This document shows positions 1 through 9,449 of a stretch of 64,000 nt of DNA, piece after piece; position 1 is the stretch's first letter; each line of letters opens with the position of its first letter. This DNA is from an uncultured Spartobacteria bacterium (lineage in GTDB: Bacteria > Verrucomicrobiota > Verrucomicrobiia > Chthoniobacterales > Chthoniobacteraceae). The translations under genes were made by a program, and so were the position numbers. The stretch covers positions 1 to 64,000 of the forward strand of contig CAIRYQ010000015.1 of the NCBI GenBank assembly GCA_903882875.1, given 5' to 3'. Under the pieces are notes generated by a model. The model did no database searches. It was not told where the DNA came from and worked only from the letters and a program-made list of their open reading frames with translations.

Positions 1-334
1 GAATCCTCTGCTCGAACGCTACGCGATCTCACCCGTCGTTGAAGTTCCATGCGTTCGGTATCAGTAAGAATCAATGGTTGAATGGCCATTCGCCAATCTT
101 ATCTCATGTGTGGCCGAAGTCAATGTTACGTTGCACTAGCCAGCGGATTGCTCAGCACAACTGCAAACTCGGCGGCCTGTTCAGCGGCAGCTCGAATGCC
201 TTGAGCTGGCCGGCGTTCGCGTCGTCCGTGTAGGGCCAGATGCCGTCGGTGGTGTGCTGGATGGCGCTACGGCGGGTGTTCATCGTCTTGATTACATGTA
301 AGTCCTCAAGGTTTTGCTTTGGGATCGAAAGCAA
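1..334. other. No recognisable gene; tail of the region downstream of ahcY
   Basis: I recognise no protein family here on either strand. The only open frames are short. The least implausible is a 43-codon minus-strand frame (about 283 to 152) lying just beyond the ahcY terminator. It has no clear ribosome binding site and no family resemblance, so it is not called as a gene. Confidence 0.5.
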
Positions 335-364
335 AAGGCGCGCGACCTTTCGGCCGCGCGCCTT
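335..364 (-). terminator. Rho-independent-type terminator after ahcY
   Basis: A perfect 10-bp inverted repeat (AAGGCGCGCG / CGCGCGCCTT) surrounds a 10-base loop. Read on the minus strand, the stem is followed by TTTGCTTT, a short U-rich tail. It lies 46 bases beyond the ahcY stop, as expected for the end of the metK-ahcY transcript. The position and the tail are visible directly; termination itself is inferred. Confidence 0.8.
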
Positions 365-410
365 GGCGTTACAGTGCGGGGTGGGCGCACTGTTATGGGA
401 TTCTGCCCGC

Positions 411-1895
<1,485 letters not shown>

Positions 1896-1922
1896 AATAT
1901 GGTGAGGTATTGTGTTAGTTAG

Positions 1923-3125
1923 TTATTTGGCGGCCTTTCTGAGTGCGTCGGCCTTGTTGGTGATTTCCCAGGTGATGTCCTTGTCGTTGATTTTGCCGAA
2001 GTGCCCGTAGTTGGTGCTCTTCGAGTAAATCGGGCGGAGCAGGTTGAGCTGCTTCACGATGTCGGCGGGCTTGAACGAGAAGACCTTCTTCACCGCCGCG
2101 AGGATTTTCGCGTCGCTGATCGCGCCGGTGCCGAACGAATCCACATGCACGCTCACCGGCAGCGGGTGCCCGATGGCGTATGCGAACTGAATCTCGACGC
2201 GCGACGCGAGGCCCGCGGCGACGATGTTCTTCGCGACCCAGCGGCCCATGTAGGCCGCGCTGCGGTCCACCTTGCTCGGATCCTTGCCGGAGAATGCGCC
2301 GCCGCCGTGGCGGCCGGTGCCACCGTAGCTGTCCACGATGATCTTGCGTCCCGTGAGCCCGCTGTCGCCCTGCGGCCCGCCGACGACAAACTTGCCGGTC
2401 GGGTTGATGAGAAACTCGGTGCCCTTCGTGAGCATCCGCTTCGGCAGGACTTTCCTGATGACGTTCTCGATGCAGAAGCTCTCGATGAGCTTGTGCGACG
2501 CGCTGGCCGCGTGCTGCGTGGAGATGACGACGTTCACGATGCGCGTGGGCTTGCCGTCTACGTACTCGACGGACACCTGCGACTTCGCATCGGGGCGCAG
2601 CCAGGGTGCTAGCTTGCCGGCCTTGCGGATCTTCGTGAGCTGCCGCCCGAGGCGGTGCGCAAACATGATCGGCGCAGGCATGAGCTCCGGTGTCTCGTCG
2701 CACGCGTAGCCAAACATGATGCCCTGATCGCCCGCACCCTGCTCGGCGGTCTTCTTGCCGGCGGCCTTCTTCGCGTCCACGCCCTGCGCGATGTCAGGCG
2801 ACTGCGTGGTGAGGTAGTTGTTGATGAAAATGCGATCCGCGTGGAAGACATCGTCGTCGTTCACATAGCCGATGCCGCGCACGGCGTCGCGAATGGTCTT
2901 GTCAATGTTGATGACGTTGCCGATCGGCTTCTGCCCGATCTTCGGAATCGTGATTTCGCCGCCGACCACGACGATGTTGCTCTTCACGAACGTCTCGCAC
3001 GCGACGCGGCTCTTGGAATCCACGGTGAGGCACGCGTCGAGGATCGCGTCGGAAATGGTGTCTGCGACTTTGTCAGGATGGCCTTCGCCGACGGACTCTG
3101 AGGAGAAGATGAAACTACGGGACAT
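1923..3125 (-). CDS. metK: S-adenosylmethionine synthase
   Basis: MetK makes S-adenosylmethionine from methionine and ATP. The start chosen gives a 400-residue protein beginning [19 protein letters not shown], the exact family N-terminus with the GEGHPDK nucleotide motif. The frame stays open 86 codons further upstream, but that stretch translates a hairpin repeat and is not part of the protein. Other family motifs visible are [19 protein letters not shown] and [25 protein letters not shown]. No strong Shine-Dalgarno sequence precedes the start. I looked through the roughly 130 bases of leader for a known SAM riboswitch and could not recognise one. ahcY follows directly, forming an SAM/SAH recycling operon. 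Confidence 0.97.
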   Translation of the reverse strand: MSRSFIFSSESVGEGHPDKVADTISDAILDACLTVDSKSRVACETFVKSNIVVVGGEITIPKIGQKPIGNVINIDKTIRDAVRGIGYVNDDDVFHADRIFINNYLTTQSPDIAQGVDAKKAAGKKTAEQGAGDQGIMFGYACDETPELMPAPIMFAHRLGRQLTKIRKAGKLAPWLRPDAKSQVSVEYVDGKPTRIVNVVISTQHAASASHKLIESFCIENVIRKVLPKRMLTKGTEFLINPTGKFVVGGPQGDSGLTGRKIIVDSYGGTGRHGGGAFSGKDPSKVDRSAAYMGRWVAKNIVAAGLASRVEIQFAYAIGHPLPVSVHVDSFGTGAISDAKILAAVKKVFSFKPADIVKQLNLLRPIYSKSTNYGHFGKINDKDITWEITNKADALRKAAK

Positions 3126-3258
3126 GAGGTGTGTGATGGGTTTTTGTTTGTCACGACTCGGCGGATGAAAAACACACTCACCAATCATGATTTCATGATA
3201 TGTCCCAAGAAAGTGGCTGCGGGTCAAACGGAAAGATCGGCTTTTTCCGGCTGGTTTG

Positions 3259-3361
3259 TGGCACAGCCGTCTCGGCTGTCGGGGGCGGCGGCATCCTGCC
3301 CATCTTCGGTGAAAATGCTGGTGGGACGCCCGTATGCCCCACAGGCAGGATGCCTGTGCCA
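3259..3361. repeat. Nested inverted-repeat element between metK and recQ
   Basis: The outer arms are TGGCACAG (3259-3266) and CTGTGCCA (3354-3361). Inside lies GGCATCCTGCC (3290-3300) paired with GGCAGGATGCC (3344-3354), and a small hairpin ACAGCCG/CGGCTGT (3263-3279). Sequences of this type, translating to peptides such as GILPI...TGRMPVP, recur between genes in Verrucomicrobiota and Planctomycetota genomes (recalled, not checked here). It sits between the divergent metK and recQ starts and keeps both upstream frames open, which can mislead start calling for both genes. Confidence 0.75.
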
Positions 3362-3394
3362 CGTTCGGGATTGAACCCCCCATTTTCCCGGTGC

Positions 3395-5599
3395 ATGAAT
3401 GTCCCTGTGTCCCACCGCGCCGAACTCCTCGCCACGCTGAAGCGCGTCTTTGGCTACGACTCCTTCCGCCCGCTGCAGGAGGAAATCATCACGGCTTCGC
3501 TCGATGGCCGTGATACGTTCGCGCTGCTGCCGACCGGCGGCGGCAAGTCGCTGTGCTTCCAGCTCCCCGCGCTCGTGCGCGACGGCCTCACGGTCGTCGT
3601 CTCGCCGCTCATCGCGCTCATGAAGGATCAGGTGGACGCGCTGCAAACCGCGGGCGTCGCGGCGACATTTCTGAATTCCATGCTCGGCGAAAAGGAATCG
3701 CGCAAGCGGCTCGCCGCGCTCTTCAACGACGAATACCGGCTGCTCTACGTCGCACCCGAGCGGCTCATGGTGCCTTCGTTTTTGGAAAAATTGCGCCAGT
3801 GGAAAGTCGCGCTCATCGCGATTGACGAGGCGCACTGCATCTCGGAATGGGGCCACGATTTCCGGCCCGAATACCGGCAGATTTCCGACCTGCGCACGCA
3901 CTTCCCCGGCGTGCCTTTCATGGCGCTCACGGCGACGGCGACCGAGCGCGTGCGCGACGACATCGTGCGCCAGCTCCACATGCGCGAGCCCGCGATTTTT
4001 GTCGCGAGCTTCAATCGTCCGAACCTCGCATATCGCGTCGTGCCGAAGGACGGCGCGTATTCGCAGGTCGTCGAATTTGTGCGCGAGCGGAAAAAGGAAA
4101 GCGGGATCATCTACTGCCTTTCGCGCAAGGCGACCGAGGGCCTCGCCGAGCGGCTCGTCGCGGATGGCATCAAGGCTCGTCCTTATCACGCGGGACTCAC
4201 GGACACCGAGCGCGCGGAAAATCAGGAGTCGTTCCTGCGCGACGTGACGAAGGTGATGTGCGCGACGATCGCGTTCGGCATGGGCATCAACAAGCCGAAC
4301 GTCCGCTACGTCATCCATCACGACCTGCCGAAGAATATCGAGGGCTACTACCAGGAGACCGGACGTGCGGGCCGCGACGGACTGCCCGGCGACTGCATGT
4401 TGCTTTTCTCCGCCGCCGATGTCGCGAAGCTCACGGGGTTCATTGACGACATGGGCGACGATCAGCAGCGCCGCATCGCGCGCGAACAGCTCCAGCAGAT
4501 GGTCCACTACGGCGAGAGCGCCGGCTGCCGGCGCTCGGAGCTGCTGATGTATTTCGGCGAGCGTTACCCGAACGCGAACTGCGGCGGCTGCGACAACTGC
4601 CTCAGCCCGCGCGAGACGTTCGACGGCACGGTGTCCGCACAAAAATTTCTCTCCAGCGTCTGGCGCGCACGCGACGCGGGTTGGAAAAAGGACATGAGCT
4701 TCGGACTCATGCACCACGTCGAAGTGCTCACCGGCGCAAACACCGAGCGCATCCGCAAGTGGGGCCACGACAAACTTTCCACCTACGGCATCGGCAAGGA
4801 ACACACGCGCCCGCAGTGGGGCGCCATCGGCCGCGAACTGCTGCGGCTCGGCCTGCTGCGCGTCGCGCCCGGCGAATTCCAGACCGTCGAACTCACCGAG
4901 GACGGCCTCACTTTTCTGCGCGAGCGCCGCACGCTCCAGCTCACGCGCCCGATGAAAACCGCCGCCGCAAAGCCCGAGAAGCGCACCGGCGACATTGCGT
5001 GCGACGAGGCGCTCTTCGAGGTGCTGCGCGCCCTGCGCCGCGAGATCGCCGACGGCCTCGGCGTGCCCGCCTACATCGTCTTTGGTGACAACACGCTCCG
5101 CCACATGGCGCGCACGTATCCGCAAAACGAGCGCGAGATGTCGCGCATCCCCGGCGTCGGCGCGAAGAAGCTCGACGACTTCGGCGCGAAGTTCATGGAC
5201 GCCGTCACAAAATTCCTCCGCGAAAATCCGCGCCAGGTCTTCGCCGACTCATTCGAACCCGCCGCGCCGCCGTCACCGCACGCGCCGAACCCGAACGCGC
5301 TCAACGACACCGCGCACAAGAGCTGGCGGATGTTCGCCGATGGAAAAAACATCGCTGCCATTGCGAAGGAACGCGGATTCACCGAGGGGACGATATCGGG
5401 GCACCTCGCTTTTGCGGTGGAAGCAGGCCTCGTCGTGGATGTCTCTCGCGTGCTCACCGTGGAAGAGCTTGAACGCGTCCGACCACTGCTCGCCGCACAC
5501 GGCACGGTTTCGCTGAAGCCCATCTTCGACGAACTCGGCGGGAAGATTGACTACGGCAGGCTCAGAATCGCCTGCGCGGCGCTCCAGCACGGAAAATGA
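3395..5599 (+). CDS. recQ: ATP-dependent DNA helicase RecQ
   Basis: This is a superfamily 2 3'-5' DNA helicase for recombination and replication-fork repair. The start at 3395 ([12 protein letters not shown]) gives 734 residues; the upstream in-frame extension is the hairpin repeat. Visible landmarks are FRPLQEE (Q-motif region, about residue 25), Walker A TGGGKS (47-52), DEAH (144-147), the TATAT motif III, and [11 protein letters not shown] with [10 protein letters not shown] (motifs V and VI). The zinc-binding cysteines [11 protein letters not shown]...CGGCDNC open the RQC region. An HRDC domain follows at about 536-605 ([10 protein letters not shown]). The last roughly 90 residues form a helicase-associated helix-turn-helix ([16 protein letters not shown]), as in longer bacterial RecQ proteins. 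All essential motifs are intact. Confidence 0.96.
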   Translation: MNVPVSHRAELLATLKRVFGYDSFRPLQEEIITASLDGRDTFALLPTGGGKSLCFQLPALVRDGLTVVVSPLIALMKDQVDALQTAGVAATFLNSMLGEKESRKRLAALFNDEYRLLYVAPERLMVPSFLEKLRQWKVALIAIDEAHCISEWGHDFRPEYRQISDLRTHFPGVPFMALTATATERVRDDIVRQLHMREPAIFVASFNRPNLAYRVVPKDGAYSQVVEFVRERKKESGIIYCLSRKATEGLAERLVADGIKARPYHAGLTDTERAENQESFLRDVTKVMCATIAFGMGINKPNVRYVIHHDLPKNIEGYYQETGRAGRDGLPGDCMLLFSAADVAKLTGFIDDMGDDQQRRIAREQLQQMVHYGESAGCRRSELLMYFGERYPNANCGGCDNCLSPRETFDGTVSAQKFLSSVWRARDAGWKKDMSFGLMHHVEVLTGANTERIRKWGHDKLSTYGIGKEHTRPQWGAIGRELLRLGLLRVAPGEFQTVELTEDGLTFLRERRTLQLTRPMKTAAAKPEKRTGDIACDEALFEVLRALRREIADGLGVPAYIVFGDNTLRHMARTYPQNEREMSRIPGVGAKKLDDFGAKFMDAVTKFLRENPRQVFADSFEPAAPPSPHAPNPNALNDTAHKSWRMFADGKNIAAIAKERGFTEGTISGHLAFAVEAGLVVDVSRVLTVEELERVRPLLAAHGTVSLKPIFDELGGKIDYGRLRIACAALQHGK

Positions 5600-5671
5600 C
5601 ATACGGCGACGCGGCGCAATCGAGACTAGCGACAGTCGCGTTCGTACCGCAAAGTCCTCGCACCTTTTCCC

Positions 5672-8227
5672 GTGAAAATCACGACCTCCGCCATCGCACG
5701 ATCATCAGCACGCAGGGGCGTGATTTCTTTTCTCGCGGTGCTGGTCGGCCTCGCGATTTCGATCGTGCGTGTGAATGGCACCGAGACTGACGCGAAAGCT
5801 CGACCCGCGGACGTGTATGCCGTGCTCGAAGCGCATTGCGTGAAATGCCACGGCGGTGAGAAGACAAAGGGCGGGCTGGATCTCGTGACGCGCGAGGCGC
5901 TGCTGCGCGGTGGTGAAAGCGGTGCGGCTGTCGTGCTCGGAAAACCGGACGCGAGCCTGCTGATCCGTCAGGTGCGTCACGAGGAGGATCCGCACATGCC
6001 GCACAAGGAACCGAAGCTGCCGGACGCCGCCATCGCGCAACTCGTCGAGTGGGTGAAGGCTGGCGTCCCATACACTCGTGCGCTGGCAAAGGCACCGCAG
6101 ACTGTCGCGGAAAAAGGCGCGGCGAAATTTACACTCACCGATGCGGATCGCAGTCACTGGGCTTTTCAACCGATCAGCCGACCGACTCCGCCAACTATTC
6201 AGAATTCAAAATTCAAAACTCAAAATCCCATCGATCGGTTCGTCTTCGCTAAGCTCGAAACCGCGGGCCTTTCGCTCTCGCCGCCTGCGAGTAAGACCGT
6301 GCTCATCCGCCGCGTGACGCTCGATCTCATCGGCCTTCCGCCGACGCCTGCGGAGATTGATGCGTTCGTGAATGATGCGTCGCCGCAGGCGTATGAGAGG
6401 CTGCTGGATCGTCTGCTCGCCTCGCCGCACTACGGCGAACGCTGGGGGCGGCACTGGCTCGACCTTGCGCGCTTTGCGGAGACGGATGGCTTTGAGCATG
6501 ACGCGGTGCGGCCGCACTCGTGGCGCTATCGCGATTACGTCATCAAGTCGTTCAATGAAGACAAGCCCTACGACCGTTTCATCCGCGAGCAGATCGCGGG
6601 CGACGAGCTCTGGCCCGGTGACGCAGAGGCGCTCACGGCGACGGGATTCAATCTGCTCGGCCCGGACATGGTGGACAGCTCGGATCAAATCCAGCGCCGG
6701 CACAACACGCTCAACGACATGACCGATACCGCCGCGCTCGCGTTCCTCGGTCTCACGATGGGCTGCGCGCGCTGCCACGACCACAAGTTCGAGCCGATCT
6801 CGCAGCGCGACTACTACGCGGTGCAGGCGTTTTTCACTCCGGCAAAATTTGTCCGCGACACGCCGGTGCCCACGGCTGCCGCGCGCGCCGAGTTCGATGT
6901 CGCGATGAAAAAATACAGCGAGAATCCGAAGGTGCGCGAACTTGCGGAACTCGATGCGCCGGTGCGCGCGAGGCTCTTCGAGAAAAAGGTCGCGAAGCTT
7001 GCACGCGAGGCGCAGATGGCGCATCGCACGCCGCCCGAGCAGCGCGATGCGGAGCAGGCGAACCTCGTGCTCGAAACGGAGGACAAGGTGAAAATCTCCG
7101 AGAAGGACATCGCGAGCGCCGTGACCGGCGCCGAGCGCGAACGGCGGCAGATATTGCTCGACGAGGTGAAGAAACTCCCGAAGCCGCCCGAATTGCCAAA
7201 GGCCATGACGCTCGCGCGCGGCGATGCGTCGGCGAAGACATTCGTGCTGCATCGCGGCGAATACAGCCAGCCGGAGGCGGAGGTCGCGCCGGGATTTCCC
7301 ACGGTGCTGAGCGCGCCATCGAATGCGACGCAGAGTGCCGTCAGCAGACGCGCCGCGCTTGCTGACTGGATTGCTTCGGCAAAAAATTCGCTCACCACGC
7401 GCGTGATGGTGAACCGCATCTGGCAGCATCATTTCGGGCGCGGCCTCGTCGCAACGCCGAGCGACTTCGGCACGCACGGCGCGAAACCGACGCATCCCGA
7501 ACTGCTCGACTGGCTCGCGAGCGAGTTCATCGCGCGCGGCTGGAGCGTGAAGCAGATGCACAAGCTCATGATGATGTCGGAGACATACAGGCAAATTTCG
7601 GATAGCGGAAACCGGAAACCGGAAAGTGGAGAGTCCTTTCCGCAATCCGGTATCCGAAATCCGAAATTGGCCGATCCCGACAACAAGCTCCTCTGGCGCA
7701 TGAACCGCCTGCGACTCGAAGGCGAGGCGATCCGCGACTGCCTGCTCGCCATCAGCGGGCAATTGAATCCCGAGCTGGGCGGCCCCGGAGTCTTTCCGCC
7801 GATTCCGAAGGAGGTCATCGCGGGCGCGAAAGGCGGCTGGCCGCAGAACGACCGCGCGCGCGATTACTCGCGGCGCAGCATCTACATTTTCGCGCGGCGC
7901 AACCTGCGCTTTCCGTTCCTCGAGGTATTCGACGCGCCGGACAACAACCTGAGCTGCCCCTCGCGCGAGCGCAGCACCACCGCGCCGCAATCGCTCACGC
8001 TGCTCAACGCCGACGAGGTGACCGTCGCGGCGAAACTCACCGAGGCACGGCTGATGAAGGAGGCGGGTTCCAATGACGGGCGAATCACGCTGGCCTACCG
8101 CCTCGTGCTCGGCCGCCCGCCGTCGGCGAAGGAACAGGAACTCGCCCGCGCCTTCCTCGCGCAGTCGCCGCTGCATGAATTCTGCCGCGCACTTTTCAAT
8201 CTGAATGATTTCGTTTACGCGGAGTGA
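5672..8227 (+). CDS. PSCyt1-DUF1549-DUF1553 secreted cytochrome-type protein
   Basis: This is an 851-residue member of the planctomycete/verrucomicrobial cytochrome-like family of unknown reaction. Residues 1-37 form a signal or membrane anchor segment. A heme-c motif CVKCH (C56, C59, H60) opens the PSCyt1 domain. DUF1549 follows, with RRVTLDLIGLPPTP and a second CxxCH-like motif GCARCHDHKFEP near residue 368, and then the C-terminal DUF1553 domain (NRIWQHHFGRGLV, LRFPFLEVFDAPD). Two low-complexity stretches are lodged in frame: one near 6196-6229 between PSCyt1 and DUF1549, and one at 7595-7670 within DUF1553. The expected DUF1501 partner is not adjacent; it lies 1.2 kb downstream beyond two unrelated genes. 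An electron-transfer or sugar-oxidation role has been proposed for such proteins but cannot be read from this sequence. Confidence 0.88.
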   Translation: MKITTSAIARSSARRGVISFLAVLVGLAISIVRVNGTETDAKARPADVYAVLEAHCVKCHGGEKTKGGLDLVTREALLRGGESGAAVVLGKPDASLLIRQVRHEEDPHMPHKEPKLPDAAIAQLVEWVKAGVPYTRALAKAPQTVAEKGAAKFTLTDADRSHWAFQPISRPTPPTIQNSKFKTQNPIDRFVFAKLETAGLSLSPPASKTVLIRRVTLDLIGLPPTPAEIDAFVNDASPQAYERLLDRLLASPHYGERWGRHWLDLARFAETDGFEHDAVRPHSWRYRDYVIKSFNEDKPYDRFIREQIAGDELWPGDAEALTATGFNLLGPDMVDSSDQIQRRHNTLNDMTDTAALAFLGLTMGCARCHDHKFEPISQRDYYAVQAFFTPAKFVRDTPVPTAAARAEFDVAMKKYSENPKVRELAELDAPVRARLFEKKVAKLAREAQMAHRTPPEQRDAEQANLVLETEDKVKISEKDIASAVTGAERERRQILLDEVKKLPKPPELPKAMTLARGDASAKTFVLHRGEYSQPEAEVAPGFPTVLSAPSNATQSAVSRRAALADWIASAKNSLTTRVMVNRIWQHHFGRGLVATPSDFGTHGAKPTHPELLDWLASEFIARGWSVKQMHKLMMMSETYRQISDSGNRKPESGESFPQSGIRNPKLADPDNKLLWRMNRLRLEGEAIRDCLLAISGQLNPELGGPGVFPPIPKEVIAGAKGGWPQNDRARDYSRRSIYIFARRNLRFPFLEVFDAPDNNLSCPSRERSTTAPQSLTLLNADEVTVAAKLTEARLMKEAGSNDGRITLAYRLVLGRPPSAKEQELARAFLAQSPLHEFCRALFNLNDFVYAE
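6196..6229 (+). repeat. Short tandem ATTCAAA-type repeat inside PSCyt gene
   Basis: Near-repeats of ATTCAAA/CTCAAAA occur in frame between the PSCyt1 and DUF1549 domains of the gene at 5672. The translation (IQNSKFKTQN) resembles no conserved part of the family, and the A+T-rich composition contrasts with the surrounding G+C-rich coding DNA. It is probably an invading or expanded short tandem repeat tolerated in a linker. Confidence 0.7.
7595..7670 (+). repeat. In-frame tandem repeat in DUF1553 domain
   Basis: Units of the GGAAACC and ATCCGAA type are repeated imperfectly, giving a Gly/Asn/Pro/Ser-rich insert (GNRKPESG...GIRNPK) between the conserved blocks ending YRQIS and starting DPDNKLLWRMNRLRLE. 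A different but related repeat occupies the same homologous position in the paralogue at 25738-28509. Confidence 0.75.
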
Positions 8228-8253
8228 AGGTCGGGCGTCCCTCGAAGACTTCC

Positions 8254-8817
8254 ATGTTCAAATTTCTAAAATGGCTTTTTGGTGGCAAGACAACCGAGAC
8301 CTCACCACGCCCTGTTGCGCAGCCGTCAAACGGTTCCGACGACTCGCAGAGCACAGCCAATGAGTCCGCGCCCTCGTTCAGACCCGTTGAGGTCACGAAA
8401 TGCACCCGATGTGGCCGAGAGATCAAGATCATCTACACAAAATGGTTTGCGGACAGACCTTTCGGTTCCTGCTGCTACAATCGGGCCGTAAACGACGCGC
8501 GATGGCGTAAAGAGGAGTGCATATTACAACAAGTGGGTATCGACGTTTACCGACTGCGACGGAAGGAAAGATCTGCCTATGATCAACAGATTGCCGAACT
8601 AATCCGCCGAACAACGACAAAAGATAAAGAAGCCCTTTTACGTCAGCTCGACGACGAAATCGATCCGATTGCTATGTGGACAATGCGCCAAAAGGTTGAT
8701 CTTTGTTTTGATTTTGGGCGCATCGGTGGGCCGGTGGATTCACCTGGATACCGACGCAACTACGACGAGATCGGAAGGCTGCTCTATAGTGACTACGATT
8801 GCTGGCACCACTGGTAG
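8254..8817 (+). CDS. Hypothetical protein with CxxC and CC cysteine motifs
   Basis: I do not recognise this 187-residue protein. It starts MFKFLKWLFGGK, a short hydrophobic-basic segment that could touch a membrane. A Ser/Pro/Asn-rich linker (about 13-45) follows, then CTRCGREIK (C50, C53) and a CCYN pair near residue 72, which together could hold one metal ion. The C-terminal half is charged and ends in an aromatic tail (YDCWHHW). An in-frame ATG at 8224 would overlap the end of the PSCyt gene; 8254 is preferred. The codon use and base composition look more A+T-rich than the flanking genes, which fits acquired DNA. It sits with the nucleotidyltransferase gene between a PSCyt gene and its DUF1501 partner. 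Confidence 0.6.
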   Translation: MFKFLKWLFGGKTTETSPRPVAQPSNGSDDSQSTANESAPSFRPVEVTKCTRCGREIKIIYTKWFADRPFGSCCYNRAVNDARWRKEECILQQVGIDVYRLRRKERSAYDQQIAELIRRTTTKDKEALLRQLDDEIDPIAMWTMRQKVDLCFDFGRIGGPVDSPGYRRNYDEIGRLLYSDYDCWHHW

Positions 8818-8884
8818 TGTTTTCATGGAGAGTCGCAGACCAAAAAAAACTCGCGTCGCCCTTCAAAAACCCGCAGGATACGCC

Positions 8885-9421
8885 ATGACCGCGAAGAAAT
8901 TTTATGACTGGCAAACTGTCGGTGGCACCGACGACGTCATGCGTCTGGTGGATTGTCTGGAGAGGGCGGATATTCCGTGGTGCGCCATCGGCGGGGTCGC
9001 GGTGAATCATTGGGCGGCGGAGCCGATGGTGACTCAGGATGTTGATTTTGTCGTCGCCACCGAGGCAATCGAACGGGCCACGGAGATTCTCACCGGGGCG
9101 GGTTTCCGCGCTGAGAAATTCAAGTGGTCCATCAACTTCAAGGGACATTCGAAAGTCAGCCTTCAACTCAGCACCGAGGATTTCTACCGCGACTTTCCGA
9201 GCCGGGCCGTCGCTGCGGATGTGCATGGCATCCTGCTCCGGGTCGCCTCGCTGGAGGACACGCTGAAAGGCAAGATTTTGGCATGGAGCGATTCTGCGAG
9301 ACGGCAGAGCAAACGCATCAAGGACCTCGGCGACATTGCGCGATTGATCGAGACGCATCCGCATTTGTGGGAGTCGCTCGACGACAAACTTAAAAAGCAG
9401 ATTGAACGGCCAAAGGGCTAA
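8885..9421 (+). CDS. AbiEii-like nucleotidyltransferase-fold protein
   Basis: This is a 178-residue protein of the minimal nucleotidyltransferase fold (AbiEii/DUF6036-like group). The visible motif is AIGGVAVNHWAAEP...TQDVDFVV, which carries the GG loop and the paired Asp residues expected to bind metal. A third acidic position would be in the strand around VAADVHGILLRV. The C-terminal part (KGKILAW...RIKDLGDIARLI) matches the helical tail common in this group. Members can be toxins of AbiE-type systems or housekeeping nucleotidyltransferases. No AbiEi-type winged-helix antitoxin gene is next to it, so the role is open. The start at 8885 is preferred; an in-frame ATG at 8825 would add 20 basic residues. 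It ends 28 bases before the DUF1501 gene. Confidence 0.65.
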   Translation: MTAKKFYDWQTVGGTDDVMRLVDCLERADIPWCAIGGVAVNHWAAEPMVTQDVDFVVATEAIERATEILTGAGFRAEKFKWSINFKGHSKVSLQLSTEDFYRDFPSRAVAADVHGILLRVASLEDTLKGKILAWSDSARRQSKRIKDLGDIARLIETHPHLWESLDDKLKKQIERPKG

Positions 9422-9449
9422 TCTGCCCGAGCTCCCGCCCATCACGCCC

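Noticed and set aside
3126-3258. SAM riboswitch in the metK leader
   Set aside because: I found no match to the conserved cores I know for the SAM-I, SAM-II or related classes. A covariance-model search would be decisive.
3126-3383. Long N-terminal extension of metK
   Set aside because: It translates an inverted-repeat element; the conserved MetK N-terminus begins at 3125.
3224-5125. A 633-codon antisense frame opposite recQ
   Set aside because: The sense strand encodes all RecQ motifs; the antisense translation is composition-driven.
6206-8176. A 656-codon antisense frame within the PSCyt/DUF1553 gene
   Set aside because: Shadow of the real gene; low-complexity basic translation with no motifs.
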